A DNA stretch of 7,018 nt from Firmicutes bacterium UBA3932 (GTDB lineage: Bacteria; Bacillota; Clostridia; Peptostreptococcales; Anaerovoracaceae). Position numbers and translations under genes: made by a program. Location: positions 1 through 7,018 of the forward strand of contig DGEG01000154.1 in NCBI GenBank assembly GCA_002385825.1, in the 5' to 3' direction. Every line of letters starts with the position of its first letter. Positions within the stretch are counted from its first letter, which is position 1. This document shows positions 6,836 through 7,018 of this stretch, piece after piece. The notes below the pieces were generated by a model that was not told the origin of the DNA, ran no database searches, and saw only the letters and a program-made list of their open reading frames with translations.

Positions 6836-6841
6836 GTGGAT
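6831..6841 (+). repeat. Possible degenerate fourth repeat end
   Basis: The stretch TGTGAGTGGAT across the acetyltransferase stop codon, followed by CAAAA, resembles the right end of repeat copy A (TGTGTGGAT followed by CAAAA). It matches 7 of the last 8 unit positions plus the five flanking bases. The left half is not recognisable, and the distance to copy A (30 bp) differs from the 22 bp seen between the other copies. Confidence 0.25.
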
Positions 6842-6871
6842 CAAAATTTAAACATAATGAGCATAACATAA

Positions 6872-6901
6872 TCTGTGCAAAAAATGGAGTTATGTGTGGA
6901 T
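6872..6901 (+). repeat. 30-bp repeat, copy A
   Basis: The unit is TCTGTGCAAAA, five variable bases (AATGG here), AGTTATGTGTGGA and a final T. It is 25/30 identical to copy B in the same orientation and 27/30 to the inverted copy C. It holds TGTGCAAAA (6874-6882), whose complement fits the relaxed DnaA-box pattern TTWTNCACA, and TGTGGATCA (6895-6903), one mismatch from TGTGGATAA. Confidence 0.85.
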
Positions 6902-6923
6902 CAAAAGTTGTAAAACGGTCCTT

Positions 6924-6953
6924 TCTGTGCAAAATCTCAAGTTATGTGTGGAA
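6924..6953 (+). repeat. 30-bp repeat, copy B
   Basis: The same 11-base left block and 13-base right block as copy A, with TCTCA in the variable centre and a final A. It starts exactly 52 bp after copy A, leaving a 22-bp gap. Its left DnaA-box-like 9-mer (6926-6934) is intact; the right one is weaker (TGTGGAATT). Confidence 0.85.
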
Positions 6954-6975
6954 TTTCAAGGTTATCTTCTCTGTA

Positions 6976-7005
6976 ATCCACACAAAACTCGGTTTTTTGC
7001 ACAGA
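6976..7005 (-). repeat. 30-bp repeat, copy C (inverted)
   Basis: Read on the minus strand this is the same unit, with AACCG in the centre and one change in the right block (AGTTTTGTGTGGA). It is again 22 bp from copy B. B and C could pair as a long imperfect hairpin (24/30 pairs, 22-nt loop). It carries TTTTGCACA (6995-7003) and TAATCCACA (6974-6982, one mismatch to TTATCCACA). Confidence 0.85.
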
Positions 7006-7018
7006 TGGGGGTGCGGAC

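Noticed and set aside
6872..7005. CRISPR array (30-bp repeats, 22-bp gaps)
   Set aside because: Only three copies, the third is inverted, the repeat centre varies, and 22 bp is shorter than normal spacers. No cas gene is in the window.
6871..7006. Small MITE-like element bounded by copies A and C as terminal inverted repeats
   Set aside because: No target-site duplication flanks it (ACATA on the left against GGGGG on the right), and copy B inside in direct orientation is not explained. A mobile-element end extending beyond 7018 stays possible.
6892..7018. Open reading frame from an ATG at 6892 running off the right edge
   Set aside because: It runs entirely through the repeat units, has no properly spaced ribosome binding site, and its translation shows no recognisable domain.

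Overview
The window looks like ordinary chromosome from a Gram-positive, Clostridia-type (Firmicutes) bacterium. The evidence is strong AAGGAGG/GGAGGTGA ribosome binding sites, TTGNNN/TATAAT-type promoters with a TATG motif ahead of one -10, moderate GC with AT-rich gaps, and proteins that read as Firmicutes versions of their families. This placement is inferred from style and not from a marker gene.

Layout from left to right. Positions 1-99 hold no gene. A small two-CBS-domain protein (100-522, minus) is divergent from rnr, encoding RNase R (691-2661, plus). rnr runs head-on into trkH (2630-4093, minus), and the two coding regions overlap by 32 bp at their 3' ends. trkH is the second gene of a trkA-trkH potassium-uptake operon (trkA 4138-5502, minus). 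trkA is divergent from a metallo-beta-lactamase-fold hydrolase of the glyoxalase II type (5621-6235, plus). That gene is followed 39 bp later by a RimJ/RimL-type GNAT acetyltransferase (6275-6835, plus), probably in the same transcript. The last 183 bp (6836-7018) are non-coding and hold three copies of a 30-bp repeat.

How the genes work together: TrkH forms the membrane K+ pathway and TrkA is its cytoplasmic nucleotide-binding gate, so those two make one complex. RNase R degrades structured RNA independently. The CBS protein, the hydrolase and the acetyltransferase have recognisable folds but unknown substrates, and nothing here ties them to the potassium system apart from position.

The most unusual element is the terminal repeat cluster. 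Two direct copies and one inverted copy of a 30-bp unit are separated by identical 22-bp gaps. Each unit carries two 9-mers resembling DnaA boxes. Other points worth a look are the RNase R lacking its usual N-terminal helix-turn-helix, the rnr/trkH overlap with no visible terminator, overlapping divergent promoters with a Spo0A-box-like heptamer between trkA and the hydrolase gene, and a 15-bp in-frame tandem duplication at the hydrolase stop codon. I found no clear new multi-gene system.
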